From Oligoflexia bacterium (GTDB lineage Bacteria; Bdellovibrionota; UBA1018): a stretch of DNA of 37,395 bases. Within the stretch, counting starts at the first letter, position 1. Each line of letters begins with the position of its first letter. Positions 15,241 to 23,534 of this stretch are shown piece by piece. The DNA lies in contig JACMQW010000061.1 of assembly GCA_014376785.1 (NCBI GenBank), forward strand, positions 1 through 37,395, in the 5' to 3' direction. Under the pieces are notes generated by a model. It ran no database searches, was not told the DNA's origin, and worked only from the letters and a program-made list of their open reading frames with translations. Made by a program: the position numbers and the translations under genes.

Positions 15241-15259
15241 TATTAGCTACGCAGTAATA
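15229..15259. repeat. Short tandem direct repeat, period 17 bp
   Basis: GCTACGCAGTAATA occurs at 15229-15242 and again at 15246-15259. The first copy contains the stop codon of the Cys-rich protein gene (TAA 15238-15240). Probably a small slippage duplication in the 3' untranslated region. Confidence 0.8.
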
Positions 15260-15272
15260 GGAACTGAATGCT

Positions 15273-15860
15273 TTATTCGAGTTCGGAGAGGATTTCCGGA
15301 AAGCTCACATTCATCACCGGGTAGTCTGACGAGCTCGCATGACTAAAATGCCACCACTCGTGTTTCAGTACTTGGAAACGATGCTTACTCAAGGAGTGGA
15401 TCAGGAGGTCCCGAAGGCGTCTCGATTCCTCAGATCCACCATCAAAAGTCGACCACGCGGTTTCATTCATGGTGTCGAATTTCGAAGGCATTTCGATTTC
15501 CATTCCCGTTTTCAAATCATAGAGCGAGCAGTCCACCGCGCAGCCGCGATTATGAATCGATCCGTTATCTGGATTCGCGAGGAACTTTCGCTGATCCTCA
15601 TTCGCCCAGTCCCAGAAAATTTTCGTGATAATCCACGGACGGTACCCGTCGAAAACCAGGATGCCGTATCCATGCTTCGTGAGTTCATCGTGTGCAGCTG
15701 CGAGGTCCTCGGCCACCGGCTCTTGAAGAAAGGCCTTTTCGTAAGGATAGAGGACTTTCCCCATGAAATTATTTTCCGTGGCGTATCGAATATCAAGACG
15801 AAACGGATAGTGATCGAGGTCCACTAAATCATATATTTTATCGTGAATTTTAGAACTCAT
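15273..15860 (-). CDS. D-Ala-D-Ala dipeptidase, VanX/DdpX type (peptidase M15D)
   Basis: Zinc dipeptidase that cleaves D-alanyl-D-alanine, in non-resistant bacteria usually for recycling or murein catabolism rather than vancomycin resistance. The 195-residue product shows DIRYATENNFMG, a substrate-binding Arg in VFDGYRPW, the zinc ligands in SIHNRGCAVDCSL (His and Asp of SxHxxGxAxD) and the catalytic EWWHF (Glu and His). No signal peptide is visible, so it appears cytoplasmic like VanX. ATG 15860 is chosen because it overlaps the stop of the upstream hydrolase by 4 bp (ATGA). No vanH, vanA or regulator genes are nearby. Confidence 0.9.
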   Translation of the reverse strand: MSSKIHDKIYDLVDLDHYPFRLDIRYATENNFMGKVLYPYEKAFLQEPVAEDLAAAHDELTKHGYGILVFDGYRPWIITKIFWDWANEDQRKFLANPDNGSIHNRGCAVDCSLYDLKTGMEIEMPSKFDTMNETAWSTFDGGSEESRRLRDLLIHSLSKHRFQVLKHEWWHFSHASSSDYPVMNVSFPEILSELE

Positions 15861-16633
15861 CGTCCATTCTCCAGCCAATCGGCCGTTTCTTTTGCTAACC
15901 ACTCCGGATCATCGATTGCGACTTCATGGCCTGCCCAGGGGTGCGAGTGGTGCTTTGCTCCGAATCGATCGGCGAGCCTCACCGAGCACTCGGACGAAAC
16001 CAACCGGTCCGCGGCACTGGATAGAAAAAGGAGTTTCGAAGTGGGTTTGTTCCTCGCAAGGGTAAAGGCCGAGGCCGCATTCACCTGTCTCCAAAGAGTG
16101 AGCCGTGAAAAAGGTCGTTCTTTTGAATACCGAGTTTGACGTTGGAGCAATTCCTGCATTCTGGGGTCGGTGCCAGCAAAGCGATTCGAAGCGGAAAGAA
16201 GGAGTCGGCGTTCGAGATTCTCGCTTCGGTTTGAAAAAACGGCGCGCAGAATTTTAAGGGAGTGGACGAGATTCGCTCGTTCCAGTGGAGAGGCTACGTC
16301 GCGGGAAGAGGTATTTAAGAGGACTAATTTTTTGAATAAAAGGGGTTCCGCATCGGTCCAGTCGAGGGCGACCATCGCGCCTAAGCCCGTAGAAAAGAGC
16401 ATCCACGGGCCCGTGGGAAATTCTCCGTGTTTTATTTTCTCGTGGAATCGCTTTGCGAGGTCGATGCGAATGGCCGTAACGGAATCCGGAGAAGTTCTCC
16501 GAAATTCAGTCCCGATTCCCGGAAGGTCGAGTGAGAAGGTCTTTAAGTGCGGTGCGTGATGGCGCAACCGTTCAGGAAAATCTCCCCAGCAGCGTTGGTC
16601 TCGGATGAGCCCCTGGATTAACAGCAAGTTCAT
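15857..16633 (-). CDS. Alpha/beta-hydrolase-fold protein with altered nucleophile motif
   Basis: A 258-residue protein of the alpha/beta hydrolase fold: LLLIQGLIRDQRCW (oxyanion region), LDLPGIGTE, the nucleophile-elbow equivalent FSTGLGAMVALDW, SAADRLVS (acid strand) and WAGHEVAIDDPEWL (His loop). Where the family normally has GxSxGG, aligning GAMVAL to GGMIAL puts Gly at the Ser position; the nearest Ser is two residues earlier. It may be inactive, or use a shifted Ser. It is translationally coupled to the VanX-like dipeptidase by a 4-bp overlap, and divergent from apaG over 38 bp. The substrate is unknown. Confidence 0.8.
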   Translation of the reverse strand: MNLLLIQGLIRDQRCWGDFPERLRHHAPHLKTFSLDLPGIGTEFRRTSPDSVTAIRIDLAKRFHEKIKHGEFPTGPWMLFSTGLGAMVALDWTDAEPLLFKKLVLLNTSSRDVASPLERANLVHSLKILRAVFSNRSENLERRLLLSASNRFAGTDPRMQELLQRQTRYSKERPFSRLTLWRQVNAASAFTLARNKPTSKLLFLSSAADRLVSSECSVRLADRFGAKHHSHPWAGHEVAIDDPEWLAKETADWLENGR

Positions 16634-16671
16634 ACTTCCGAACGTAGCATGGCTCGGATAGGGATAGAATC

Positions 16672-17055
16672 ATGTACCAAGCAGCGACGGACGGAATCAG
16701 CGTCGAAGTTCATCCGACCTACCTTCGGGAGCATTCGGACCCAGCCCAAAAGCTTTTCGTGTTTTCGTACGAGGTGACGATCTCCAACGAAGGATCATCG
16801 AGTGTGAAGGTCATCGGCCGGCACTGGATGATTCGGGACGGGGATGGCACCGAGCGAGATGTGAAGGGTGAAGGCGTGGTCGGGGAACAGCCCGAACTCA
16901 GTCCGGGAGCATCTTACACTTACTCCAGTTTCTGTCCGCTTCCGACTCCCACCGGAAGCATGCGGGGCACCTACCGTCTCCAACGTTCGGATGGGACCGA
17001 GTTTGACGCAAAAATTCCGCTCTTTTTCCTCCGCGATCTCACGCAGTATCAGTGA
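16672..17055 (+). CDS. apaG: ApaG domain protein
   Basis: A 127-residue protein of the ApaG family (fibronectin-III-like beta fold). Visible conserved segments are IRV-like ISVEVHPTYL, FVFSYEVTISNEG, VIGRHWMIRDGDG, VKGEGVVGEQPELSPGASYTYSSFCPL and GTYRLQRSDG. Length is normal. The family is widely conserved; its biochemical role in bacteria remains unclear (in E. coli the gene sits in the ksgA-apaH operon), and related domains occur in eukaryotic polymerase partners and F-box proteins. Here the neighbour is a short-chain dehydrogenase starting 1 nt after the stop, so the two are one transcription unit. Confidence 0.95.
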   Translation: MYQAATDGISVEVHPTYLREHSDPAQKLFVFSYEVTISNEGSSSVKVIGRHWMIRDGDGTERDVKGEGVVGEQPELSPGASYTYSSFCPLPTPTGSMRGTYRLQRSDGTEFDAKIPLFFLRDLTQYQ

Positions 17056-17056
17056 C

Positions 17057-17863
17057 ATGAACATTGTCATTACGGGCGCAAGCGACGGTATTGGTAAGGG
17101 AATGGCATTGGCTTTTGCTCGTCGGGGGGCGCGACTGGGGCTCATCGCGCGCAGAGGTGAGTTACTCGAAGCACTGGCGATCGAACTCCGTACGGTGGGA
17201 TCGCCTGAGGTTCTTACGGCGGCGGTCGACGTCACGGATTATTCTGCCACGCGCGCTGCGCTTTCGGCTTTCGACGAAACTTTTGGCGGCGAGCCCGGCG
17301 GAATCTCCCACCTCGTTTTGAACGCAGGCATTTCGGGACGAGCGGCGCCATGGGAAGATTCATGGCCGGAGATCAAGCGTTGTTTTGACGTGAATGTTCT
17401 CGCGGCTTTGAATTCGGCGGAGTGGATGAAGGCGAAAATGGTCGGACGTCGCCGGGGAACGATCGCCGGCATTTCCAGCGTCGCCGCGACGCGTGGACTT
17501 CCGGACTCGGGAGCTTATTCCGCGAGCAAAGCTGCGATCACGACTTACCTCGAAAGCTTGAGGGTCGATCTCGCGGCCTATGGCGTAAAAGTGGTGACCG
17601 TTGCGCCCGGCTACATTCGCACTGCTTTGACGGCAAAAAACCGGGGCACCATGCCTTTCCTCATGGATGCTGACCGTGCCGGAGAGATTTTTGCCGAAGG
17701 AATTCTAGCGGGCAAACCTTTCGTAGTAGCACCCTGGCCTTACGTCTGGATCATTCGCCTCCTGCGTATTTTACCTCGGTCGGTTTATGACTTTGCCATT
17801 CGACGGTCCGTTAAATCCGTCCGCGGTGAAACACCCGAACAGCGTCGAGCGCGCGGGGCTTAG
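17057..17863 (+). CDS. Short-chain dehydrogenase/reductase (classical SDR)
   Basis: A 268-residue NAD(P)-dependent oxidoreductase. Motifs are VITGASDGIGKGMA (cofactor-binding TGxxxGxG), VLNAGISG (NNAG equivalent), GISSVAATRG (catalytic Ser), GAYSASKAAI (YxxxK, catalytic Tyr and Lys) and VAPGYIRT (PG motif). Arg residues after the first strand (IARRGE) suggest NADP preference. The C-terminus has a hydrophobic stretch (PWPYVWIIRLLRIL) that may touch the membrane, as in SDRs acting on lipids. The ATG at 17057 is used because the glycine-rich motif starts at residue 6. The gene overlaps the convergent paralog B gene by 4 bp. Confidence 0.93.
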   Translation: MNIVITGASDGIGKGMALAFARRGARLGLIARRGELLEALAIELRTVGSPEVLTAAVDVTDYSATRAALSAFDETFGGEPGGISHLVLNAGISGRAAPWEDSWPEIKRCFDVNVLAALNSAEWMKAKMVGRRRGTIAGISSVAATRGLPDSGAYSASKAAITTYLESLRVDLAAYGVKVVTVAPGYIRTALTAKNRGTMPFLMDADRAGEIFAEGILAGKPFVVAPWPYVWIIRLLRILPRSVYDFAIRRSVKSVRGETPEQRRARGA

Positions 17864-19449
17864 CGGTTAGCGAGAGACGAAGTTCCGTTACGAATCTTCT
17901 TCGCCACCACTTGGACTGTGAACTCTGCTTCAGGAACCGCACCGAAGAATTTATACTTTGCAGGCAGTGCTTTGCGAAGCGCCACCGCATCGATTTGAAA
18001 CTGAAGCGCACCACCGCGTGCGATGTCGGAGTCGATCGTAAAATACCGATTCACAGGCCTCCAATCATCGCTGCCAATTCGGTACGCGAGGAAGGAATCG
18101 AGCGAAGGGCTCGCCTGCGCAAGCGTGACAAAGCTGTCGCCTGATTTTACCCGGTAACTCGCTTGAACAGTGTACTGAATCCCTCGCTCAATTTTCAATC
18201 CGGTGTTCGTTGGACGATTTCCGAGAACTGCTGTCTTTAATACTAAAAGACTCGTAGAAATGGTTTGCACGAGAGAGCGTGGTTCGACGGGAGCAGATTT
18301 TTTCAGCGCACTCATCACGACCGCCGTGCTCACGGAGTCCGCCATATTCACGTGTTTGATCGCTGCTTGCCGAGTCTGATTGTCGACCGATTTCTTGAAA
18401 CGGTACCTTAAGCGGGCCGAGGCTTTTGCGAGTAGTGTCCCGTCTCGGTTTGGCTCCAAGCAGGTCGAATCGGTTTGGCAAATTCGATCGTCCACCGGAT
18501 CCGAATTGCGCTCGTAGGATGCGAGAGGCTGGAAGCAAAAATCCAGAGTCGAACGCAGGGCATCGCTCATCGCGGATAAATCACCTTTTGACACGATGTC
18601 GATCCCGCCTAAATTATTTTGGACGGCCTTTTTATAGGCCGCTTCTAGGGTTGCACCTAAAAAGCTTTGCGTCCCTCCTTCCACACCAAATCCGCCGTTA
18701 TGGCTGAGCGCTTCGCTCATGTCTTTGCAGCTCACGGAGATTTGGTAATACTTGTCCCGCACCACTCCGTCGTAAGAAATCGTGAACGAAACTGGAACTC
18801 CGTAAGCATCGTCTAGCAATTGTTGAAAAAGACCCGCGTCTTCTTCGGCGATGTGGAAACGGAAAAGCCGGGGGATATTCAAGTACTGGATGTTCGTGCT
18901 CGCCACGACTGGATCGGGAGTTTGACTAGTTCGACCAAATCCTCCACTTGCATAGCCCCCGCTTCGGTCTGCGGGATAACCGGCATCGTCCGATGTGGAC
19001 GCACTCGCCTTCGTACTCGTGTCGGGAAGATCGTTAGTGGGGGCTTCTGTCGTGAGCTTTGCTCCGAAGTCGGGAAGGGCGACGCCGATATTGCGAGCGA
19101 TGACGGGTCTGAGCTGCGACTCCATCCTGATTTCCGATAGATCCGCGAAGATCTTTTCGCGAACCAAGTCGGAGAGGTAGGGAATGATTCTCGGGGCGTA
19201 TTCCGTTTCGCCATTTGCGAGGGTGTGAGGGCGTAAAACCGTTTGCCCGCCTGCGGATTCAAATCGAATCTGGGGGATGTACCAGAAGACCGCGGGATCC
19301 AGCTCGTCGTGATAAACGGTCACCCCACTTTTTTCATCTTTCCAAGCTTGCTGGTTGGAGGGCGCAGCCTTTCCATCCAGCGAGAACATTTCGAGCGTCA
19401 CTAAAACAGCGAGACCACCGAGCCGAAGACGATTGGAAGTTGGATTCAT
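17860..19449 (-). CDS. Large secreted protein, paralog B of the same unrecognised family
   Basis: A 529-residue product with a signal peptide (about 1-27, MNPTSNRLRLGGL to KAAP) and the same N-terminal module as the protein at 12717: AWKDEKSGV, WYIPQIRFE, RIIPYLSDL, LRPVIARNIGVALPDF, IQYLNIPRLFRF and FTISYDGVVRDKYY. The C-terminal module again shows WRPVNRYF, GGALQFQID and EFTVQV. Unlike paralog A, the Gly/Ser/Asp-rich insert containing GYPADRSG lies inside the N-terminal module near residue 153, and the Asp/Tyr-rich linker is absent. ATG 19449 is chosen because GGGGGAG lies about 7 nt upstream and the signal peptide starts there; a further in-frame start five codons upstream is less likely. 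Function unknown. Confidence 0.85.
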   Translation of the reverse strand: MNPTSNRLRLGGLAVLVTLEMFSLDGKAAPSNQQAWKDEKSGVTVYHDELDPAVFWYIPQIRFESAGGQTVLRPHTLANGETEYAPRIIPYLSDLVREKIFADLSEIRMESQLRPVIARNIGVALPDFGAKLTTEAPTNDLPDTSTKASASTSDDAGYPADRSGGYASGGFGRTSQTPDPVVASTNIQYLNIPRLFRFHIAEEDAGLFQQLLDDAYGVPVSFTISYDGVVRDKYYQISVSCKDMSEALSHNGGFGVEGGTQSFLGATLEAAYKKAVQNNLGGIDIVSKGDLSAMSDALRSTLDFCFQPLASYERNSDPVDDRICQTDSTCLEPNRDGTLLAKASARLRYRFKKSVDNQTRQAAIKHVNMADSVSTAVVMSALKKSAPVEPRSLVQTISTSLLVLKTAVLGNRPTNTGLKIERGIQYTVQASYRVKSGDSFVTLAQASPSLDSFLAYRIGSDDWRPVNRYFTIDSDIARGGALQFQIDAVALRKALPAKYKFFGAVPEAEFTVQVVAKKIRNGTSSLANR

Positions 19450-19475
19450 TTTTTGCTCCCCCATCGAGCCCCTTG

Positions 19476-19504
19476 TCAGTAGCAGCGCTAATTAGAGTTA
19501 ACAA
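19476..19504 (-). promoter_or_regulatory. Possible promoter of paralog B
   Basis: On the minus strand TTGTTA (19499-19504) is followed after 17 bp by TACTGA (19476-19481), ending 26 bp before the ATG. This mirrors the arrangement before paralog A (same -35-like hexamer, same spacing, similar leader), suggesting shared control of the two genes. Confidence 0.35.
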
Positions 19505-19596
19505 GTCTGACTGCATAACTTGCAGTGCGTAAAATCGGTATTTCCGTCAAATTTCCACTGCTTGCCGCTTAAACGAGGAACCTTTAACCTGGGAAG

Positions 19597-20667
19597 ATGG
19601 CGACAGGCGTTTTCTTTGTACCCGATCCAGACCTTCTCGTGATGGGACATCCGATTCCTTATAATTTATACATCAACTCCTCGGCGCTGGAGGGGCGAGA
19701 CCACCACGTGAAAATTTTTCGCGTCGGCGACGAACTTTCGAAAGCGGAATTCAGCGATCTCAAGTTGAAATACCAACAAGTGTACATCTCGGAGCTCGAG
19801 CGAGGCGCCTACCTCCGAGCGATCTGTCAGTTTTTCGGGAAGACCGAAGCTGAAAAAGTGAACATCTTAAAATCTTCCGCGCTCCACCACCTCGATTCCA
19901 TTTTCAATGTGAAGACGGAGGAAGTGTCCGTCGATATCATCAATCAAACGCTCACCGGTTGCCGCCAGACGGTCGAAGGTTTCGTTGAACTCTTGAAGAA
20001 CTACGAACTCAATCAGCTTCATGAGCTCATTGGTAACTTAAGCTTTCATGACTTCTACACCTACGACCATTCCATCAACGTCTCGATGTACTGCATCCTG
20101 ATTTATCAACTCATCGAACCCGACGCCGCACCCGAAAAAATTATCAATGCCGGCATGGGTGGATTCCTACACGACATTGGAAAAATTAAGATTCCAAATA
20201 AAATTCTCAACAAGGTCGGTCGCCTCACTGACGAAGAATTTTTGGAAATCCAAAAGCATCCGAATTATGGCAAAGAATTTCTCAGCCAACGGGGAGTGAT
20301 CGGACCGAAAGGCGCGAACGTGGATTTAATTCGAGATGTCGTCTATCAACACCATGAAAATTTCGATGGAACCGGCTACCCGAATCGCTTGAAAGGTGAG
20401 GAAATTCAGCTCCTCGCGCGAGTCACCGCCATCTCTGATTTCTTCGACGCCATTACCACGAAACGTTCTTATGCCGAGGCACTCTCAGTGGAAGAAGCGT
20501 TGAGTTTAATGAAGCGTTCCCGCGGAAAGAAAATCGATCCGACTCTTTTCGACCGCTTTCTTGGGCATATGAATGCGAAATACCGCGAGAAAGAAACGGA
20601 CTTCCAACTCTCGAATGATTTCGACCCTTGCCAACCTCACGTGAAGTTGAAGCGAGAAGTGAATTAG
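19597..20667 (+). CDS. HD-GYP domain c-di-GMP phosphodiesterase
   Basis: Degrades cyclic di-GMP to pGpG or GMP and so controls motility, surface growth or predation-type behaviours. The 356-residue protein has an N-terminal region of about 120 residues resembling DUF3391-type partners of HD-GYP proteins, followed by a complete HD-GYP domain: DHSINVSMY (His158), FLHDIGKIKIP (His192-Asp193), KHPNYG (His221), YQHHENFDGTGYPNRL (tandem His and the GYP signature, 258-262) and AISDFFDAITTKRSY. All metal ligands appear present, so it is likely active. No receiver or sensor domain is seen. The start ATG at 19597 has GGGAAG just upstream. It is divergent from paralog B across 147 bp. Confidence 0.93.
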   Translation: MATGVFFVPDPDLLVMGHPIPYNLYINSSALEGRDHHVKIFRVGDELSKAEFSDLKLKYQQVYISELERGAYLRAICQFFGKTEAEKVNILKSSALHHLDSIFNVKTEEVSVDIINQTLTGCRQTVEGFVELLKNYELNQLHELIGNLSFHDFYTYDHSINVSMYCILIYQLIEPDAAPEKIINAGMGGFLHDIGKIKIPNKILNKVGRLTDEEFLEIQKHPNYGKEFLSQRGVIGPKGANVDLIRDVVYQHHENFDGTGYPNRLKGEEIQLLARVTAISDFFDAITTKRSYAEALSVEEALSLMKRSRGKKIDPTLFDRFLGHMNAKYREKETDFQLSNDFDPCQPHVKLKREVN

Positions 20668-20686
20668 TTCTCGGTTTTTATCCGAT

Positions 20687-21904
20687 CTAAGGATTTAACG
20701 GAACCTGATCTGGTTGGCTCGGAACGGCCGGTGGAGAACGAGGCAGGGAAGTGTCCGGGACGCTCTCACTTGGCACGGCGTCGATTTCCCACGCTTTTCT
20801 CGGAGCTTCGTTCATCGGAGCGAGTTCGATGATCTCTGGTGCGAGGGGACGCACTTTTTCAATCGGGACCATCGGGACAATCGAGGTCGAGGGCATAGGC
20901 GGAAGAAACAGGTCTGACCGTGAAGGAGTGACGGGTTTGGAAACTTTCTCGCCCGAATCGGCAGCGGGTGGGACCGCTGGAGCTGACTTTAGCTCATCGT
21001 TTGGTGCGGGTTCCGGAGCCGAAGTTTTTTCATCTGTCGGTGCGGTTTCCTCATCCGACGTCGGGATTGAAGTTGGAGTCGGAGCTGGAGTCGGTGTCGA
21101 ACCTTCATAATCATCCAGCAGTGGCGCGGGAGATGCCGGCGAGGAGTGCTTTCTTTCCATCGGATCCCCGAAAGTCATCTGGAGTCCCAGTGAAGCAAAG
21201 AGACCGGAAGCTTTCAGTTTGAGGTCTTCGTAGCCCATTCCGGTATTGGTTTGGATTCGAGTGCCCGACGAAAAGTCAGAATACGCGCTTCCCGAGTTTC
21301 CCGTCGCGGCGAAATAAGAGGAATTAAGCCGAGAATATCCGACTTCGCCCACCAACTGAAGCGGGCCCACGGGAAATTCTAGTCCAGTCGACACCGCGAA
21401 TTCTGCGGACCACGCGCGGTACGAAAACTGACTTTCGCTTCCACTACGGTAGGTTTGGCTACCGGAAAAAAGTCCAATCCCGATTTTACCGCCGACGAAC
21501 CATCGCAGAGCTTCACCCTCCGCCGGCAATGGGAACCACCGCACTTCGGGCCCTAGCCTAAATCCACCAAGCGACGTCGACTTCGATTGGGCGGTGGAAT
21601 TCGTCGCTTGTCCACTCGTCGTGAGCGTTTGGGGTAAGGTCGCGGTTAAAAAGGCTCCCCATTTACCCCAGCTTTCTTGCTCAGGGAAGGCGCGTATCGT
21701 GAGTTCTCGAAAAGACGAAAGCTTAGGGGGGGCAGGTTGATTGTCCCAGGTGGTGGCAGTGGGATTCATCGCGCTGAATGCGTTGAAAGAATCGCCGGAG
21801 AGCGAGTGGCTTCCCAAATCGAATTCTAAATCCCACGCCCCGGCCGAGGCGGAAAGGCTGGAGATTCCAAAGCATCCGATTGCGAAAATAAATCGAATTT
21901 TCAC
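20687..21904 (-). CDS. Outer-membrane beta-barrel protein with long Pro-rich tail
   Basis: A 405-residue exported protein. After a signal peptide (about 1-22, ending SASAGA) comes an approximately 230-residue region of alternating hydrophobic residues with Gly/Tyr/Phe strands (GGFRLGPEVRWFPLP, WFVGGKIGIGLFSG, LQLVGEVGYSRL, SGLFASLGLQMTFGD), typical of an eight-stranded OmpA-like barrel and complete at LGLQMTF. The remaining 145 residues are Pro/Ser/Thr/Glu-rich (TPTPAPTPTS, SAPEPAP) and end in QPDQVPLNP, with no OmpA peptidoglycan-binding domain. The tail may span the periplasm or cell wall. It is the third gene of an overlapping operon after the metalloprotease. No named family is recognised. 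Confidence 0.78.
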   Translation of the reverse strand: MKIRFIFAIGCFGISSLSASAGAWDLEFDLGSHSLSGDSFNAFSAMNPTATTWDNQPAPPKLSSFRELTIRAFPEQESWGKWGAFLTATLPQTLTTSGQATNSTAQSKSTSLGGFRLGPEVRWFPLPAEGEALRWFVGGKIGIGLFSGSQTYRSGSESQFSYRAWSAEFAVSTGLEFPVGPLQLVGEVGYSRLNSSYFAATGNSGSAYSDFSSGTRIQTNTGMGYEDLKLKASGLFASLGLQMTFGDPMERKHSSPASPAPLLDDYEGSTPTPAPTPTSIPTSDEETAPTDEKTSAPEPAPNDELKSAPAVPPAADSGEKVSKPVTPSRSDLFLPPMPSTSIVPMVPIEKVRPLAPEIIELAPMNEAPRKAWEIDAVPSESVPDTSLPRSPPAVPSQPDQVPLNP

Positions 21905-22971
21905 CGGTTCGTTCTCTTACCCAGGGCGCGCGACCGACCCACGAGTCGGTAGGATGCGGCTAAGAAAATAAATCCCCAAACTCCAGTGATGCGATCGAAT
22001 GGAAAGGCGGTGTTTTCAGAGCTCGCTTGTCCCCGGTTTTCGCTCGCGACCGCAGAAGTAGCGCAGCCATCTCCGCTGGTCGATGCAGGGCTCGCGTTTC
22101 TTCCCTGGGTGTCTCCGCTGCATCCGACATCGACTGCGGTCGGTCCACCAGCAAGCGATCCGCTCACGGGACCTTGGTCATTCGTGCCTGAGTAAGATCC
22201 GCAGTGGAGGCCGGCGCGGAAGGGCTTTCCGCGTTCGTAGAGGCACTCTAACCCGTCGCGGTCGTCTTGGCTGATCACTCGCCGTGAAATGTCGGAAGGC
22301 ATTGGCAGAATGGCGGTTTGGCGCATGGTCGAGAGATTCACATAAGTATTCGTCGAAGTGTAGGAAGGGCTAGAGTTGATATCCGTCGGATGATCGAGCC
22401 CGAGGCAATGACCGATTTCGTGGGTGATGATTGAGCGAAGGTCTGCGCTCCCGGCAGTGGCGACATAAGTCATCGCAGTGGAAGAGTTTCCGTTTAAAAC
22501 AATATCGCAATCCGCGAATTCATTTCCTTGGAGGACGGTGGTTGCGGCGGCGAGCGTTCCCGTCTGAGAACCGTAGTAATTTCCTTCGCCCGCAGTCCTG
22601 CCGTCCCAAATAATCGTGTTCACGCCATCGCTCGAACTATAACTTCCATCGGTCGTGCCATCGAGGACGATATCGATATCTGCTCTGCACGCAGATTTCC
22701 AAGCTGCCACCGCAGATCGCACCGATGTCAGCAGATCAGTTCCGGTAACCGTAGGGGGAATGCTCCCTCCGAGCGCAGAAGTATTCGTATTCACCACGAA
22801 GTGAATCGACCGAGCCGGCCATACCGGTCCTTCCGAAACGGGACGTGCACCTTTTGAGAAGTTGGGGCCGGTAATGAAAAAAAATGCGGAAGCGGAGTGA
22901 GGGGTTCCCATCACCCAAGAGACTGCAGCGAGAACCGCGAGTTTCGAAAGGGAAGAGCTCTTCGAGATCAC
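21901..22971 (-). CDS. Matrixin-like zinc metalloprotease with C-terminal membrane/basic sorting tail
   Basis: A secreted metalloprotease of 356 residues. Residues 1-29 form a signal peptide. The catalytic domain has the zinc motif THEIGHCLGLDH (His184, Glu185, His188, His194) and a Met-turn-like STMRQT near 216, the pattern of matrixin/M10 and related metzincins; SQDDRDGLECLY follows as in bacterial matrixins. No prodomain Cys switch is seen. The C-terminus holds a Gly/Ser/Cys-containing linker (about 270-325), a short hydrophobic span (VWGFIFLAASY) and a basic end (RSRALGKR), the layout of MYXO-CTERM-type sorting tails, though the exact motif differs. It is coupled by 4-bp overlaps to the genes on both sides. 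Confidence 0.88.
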   Translation of the reverse strand: MISKSSSLSKLAVLAAVSWVMGTPHSASAFFFITGPNFSKGARPVSEGPVWPARSIHFVVNTNTSALGGSIPPTVTGTDLLTSVRSAVAAWKSACRADIDIVLDGTTDGSYSSSDGVNTIIWDGRTAGEGNYYGSQTGTLAAATTVLQGNEFADCDIVLNGNSSTAMTYVATAGSADLRSIITHEIGHCLGLDHPTDINSSPSYTSTNTYVNLSTMRQTAILPMPSDISRRVISQDDRDGLECLYERGKPFRAGLHCGSYSGTNDQGPVSGSLAGGPTAVDVGCSGDTQGRNASPASTSGDGCATSAVASENRGQASSENTAFPFDRITGVWGFIFLAASYRLVGRSRALGKRTNR

Positions 22972-23426
22972 CGAGCCCGACCCTTCATGGAGTTTTTTTC
23001 CGGACCTAAAAACCAGCCGGTCACATGGGTCGTCTCCGGCCGCGTTTTTGTGGGAATTTCGCGCACGGTGCGGAAGTCGAGTCGAAGGATGAATTCTTCA
23101 CCGGGTTTCGGTTCGGTGATGGAGACCGGATAGACAATCGAATGGGAGAGAGAAGAATAACTTCCCGACCAGATCCAGACTTCAAAGGAATGACCCATGC
23201 CGGAGCAAGCTTCCGACGGAGGATTCGCGGAATCCAAGCGATCAAAAATCCAGACGACGTGTCCGAGTTTCGATTTTGCTTCGATAAATTTTGCGGACAC
23301 TTCGCATGCAGCGATCGTTCGCGCGGGAATCGCGCCGGTGCTCGTTGCAAATGCAGACGTGAGGCCTAGGAAAAAGGAAAGCGTGATCCATGAAGCGGTT
23401 TTCGAGGAGCGTCCCATAGCGGGCAT
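22968..23426 (-). CDS. Exported protein of unknown function, first gene of the metalloprotease operon
   Basis: About 152 residues with a signal peptide (MPAMGRSSKTASW, hydrophobic core, cleavage near SAFA-TSTG). The mature part has two Cys (AACEVS, EACSGMG) and is beta-rich (HSFEVWIWSGSYSSLSHSIVYPV, shown only in part), consistent with a small periplasmic or surface beta-sandwich domain. No family is recognised. Starts at 23426 (GGA upstream) and 23417 are both possible; I give the longer. Its stop overlaps the metalloprotease start by 4 bp, which suggests it acts with the protease, for example as an inhibitor, chaperone or partner. That is inference. Confidence 0.65.
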   Translation of the reverse strand: MPAMGRSSKTASWITLSFFLGLTSAFATSTGAIPARTIAACEVSAKFIEAKSKLGHVVWIFDRLDSANPPSEACSGMGHSFEVWIWSGSYSSLSHSIVYPVSITEPKPGEEFILRLDFRTVREIPTKTRPETTHVTGWFLGPEKNSMKGRAR

Positions 23427-23534
23427 TTTTCCAAGAAAATCGAAGAGTTCCAAGTGAAACCGTGCGGTCCGGAGACAATACAGGTTCCAACTCGAGAATG
23501 CGGTGTCAGAGAACTGACGCTTTCTCCTCGGTCG

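Noticed and set aside
15273-15860. Vancomycin-resistance locus
   Set aside because: A VanX-type dipeptidase alone is common in non-resistant bacteria; no vanH, vanA, vanR or vanS genes are present.
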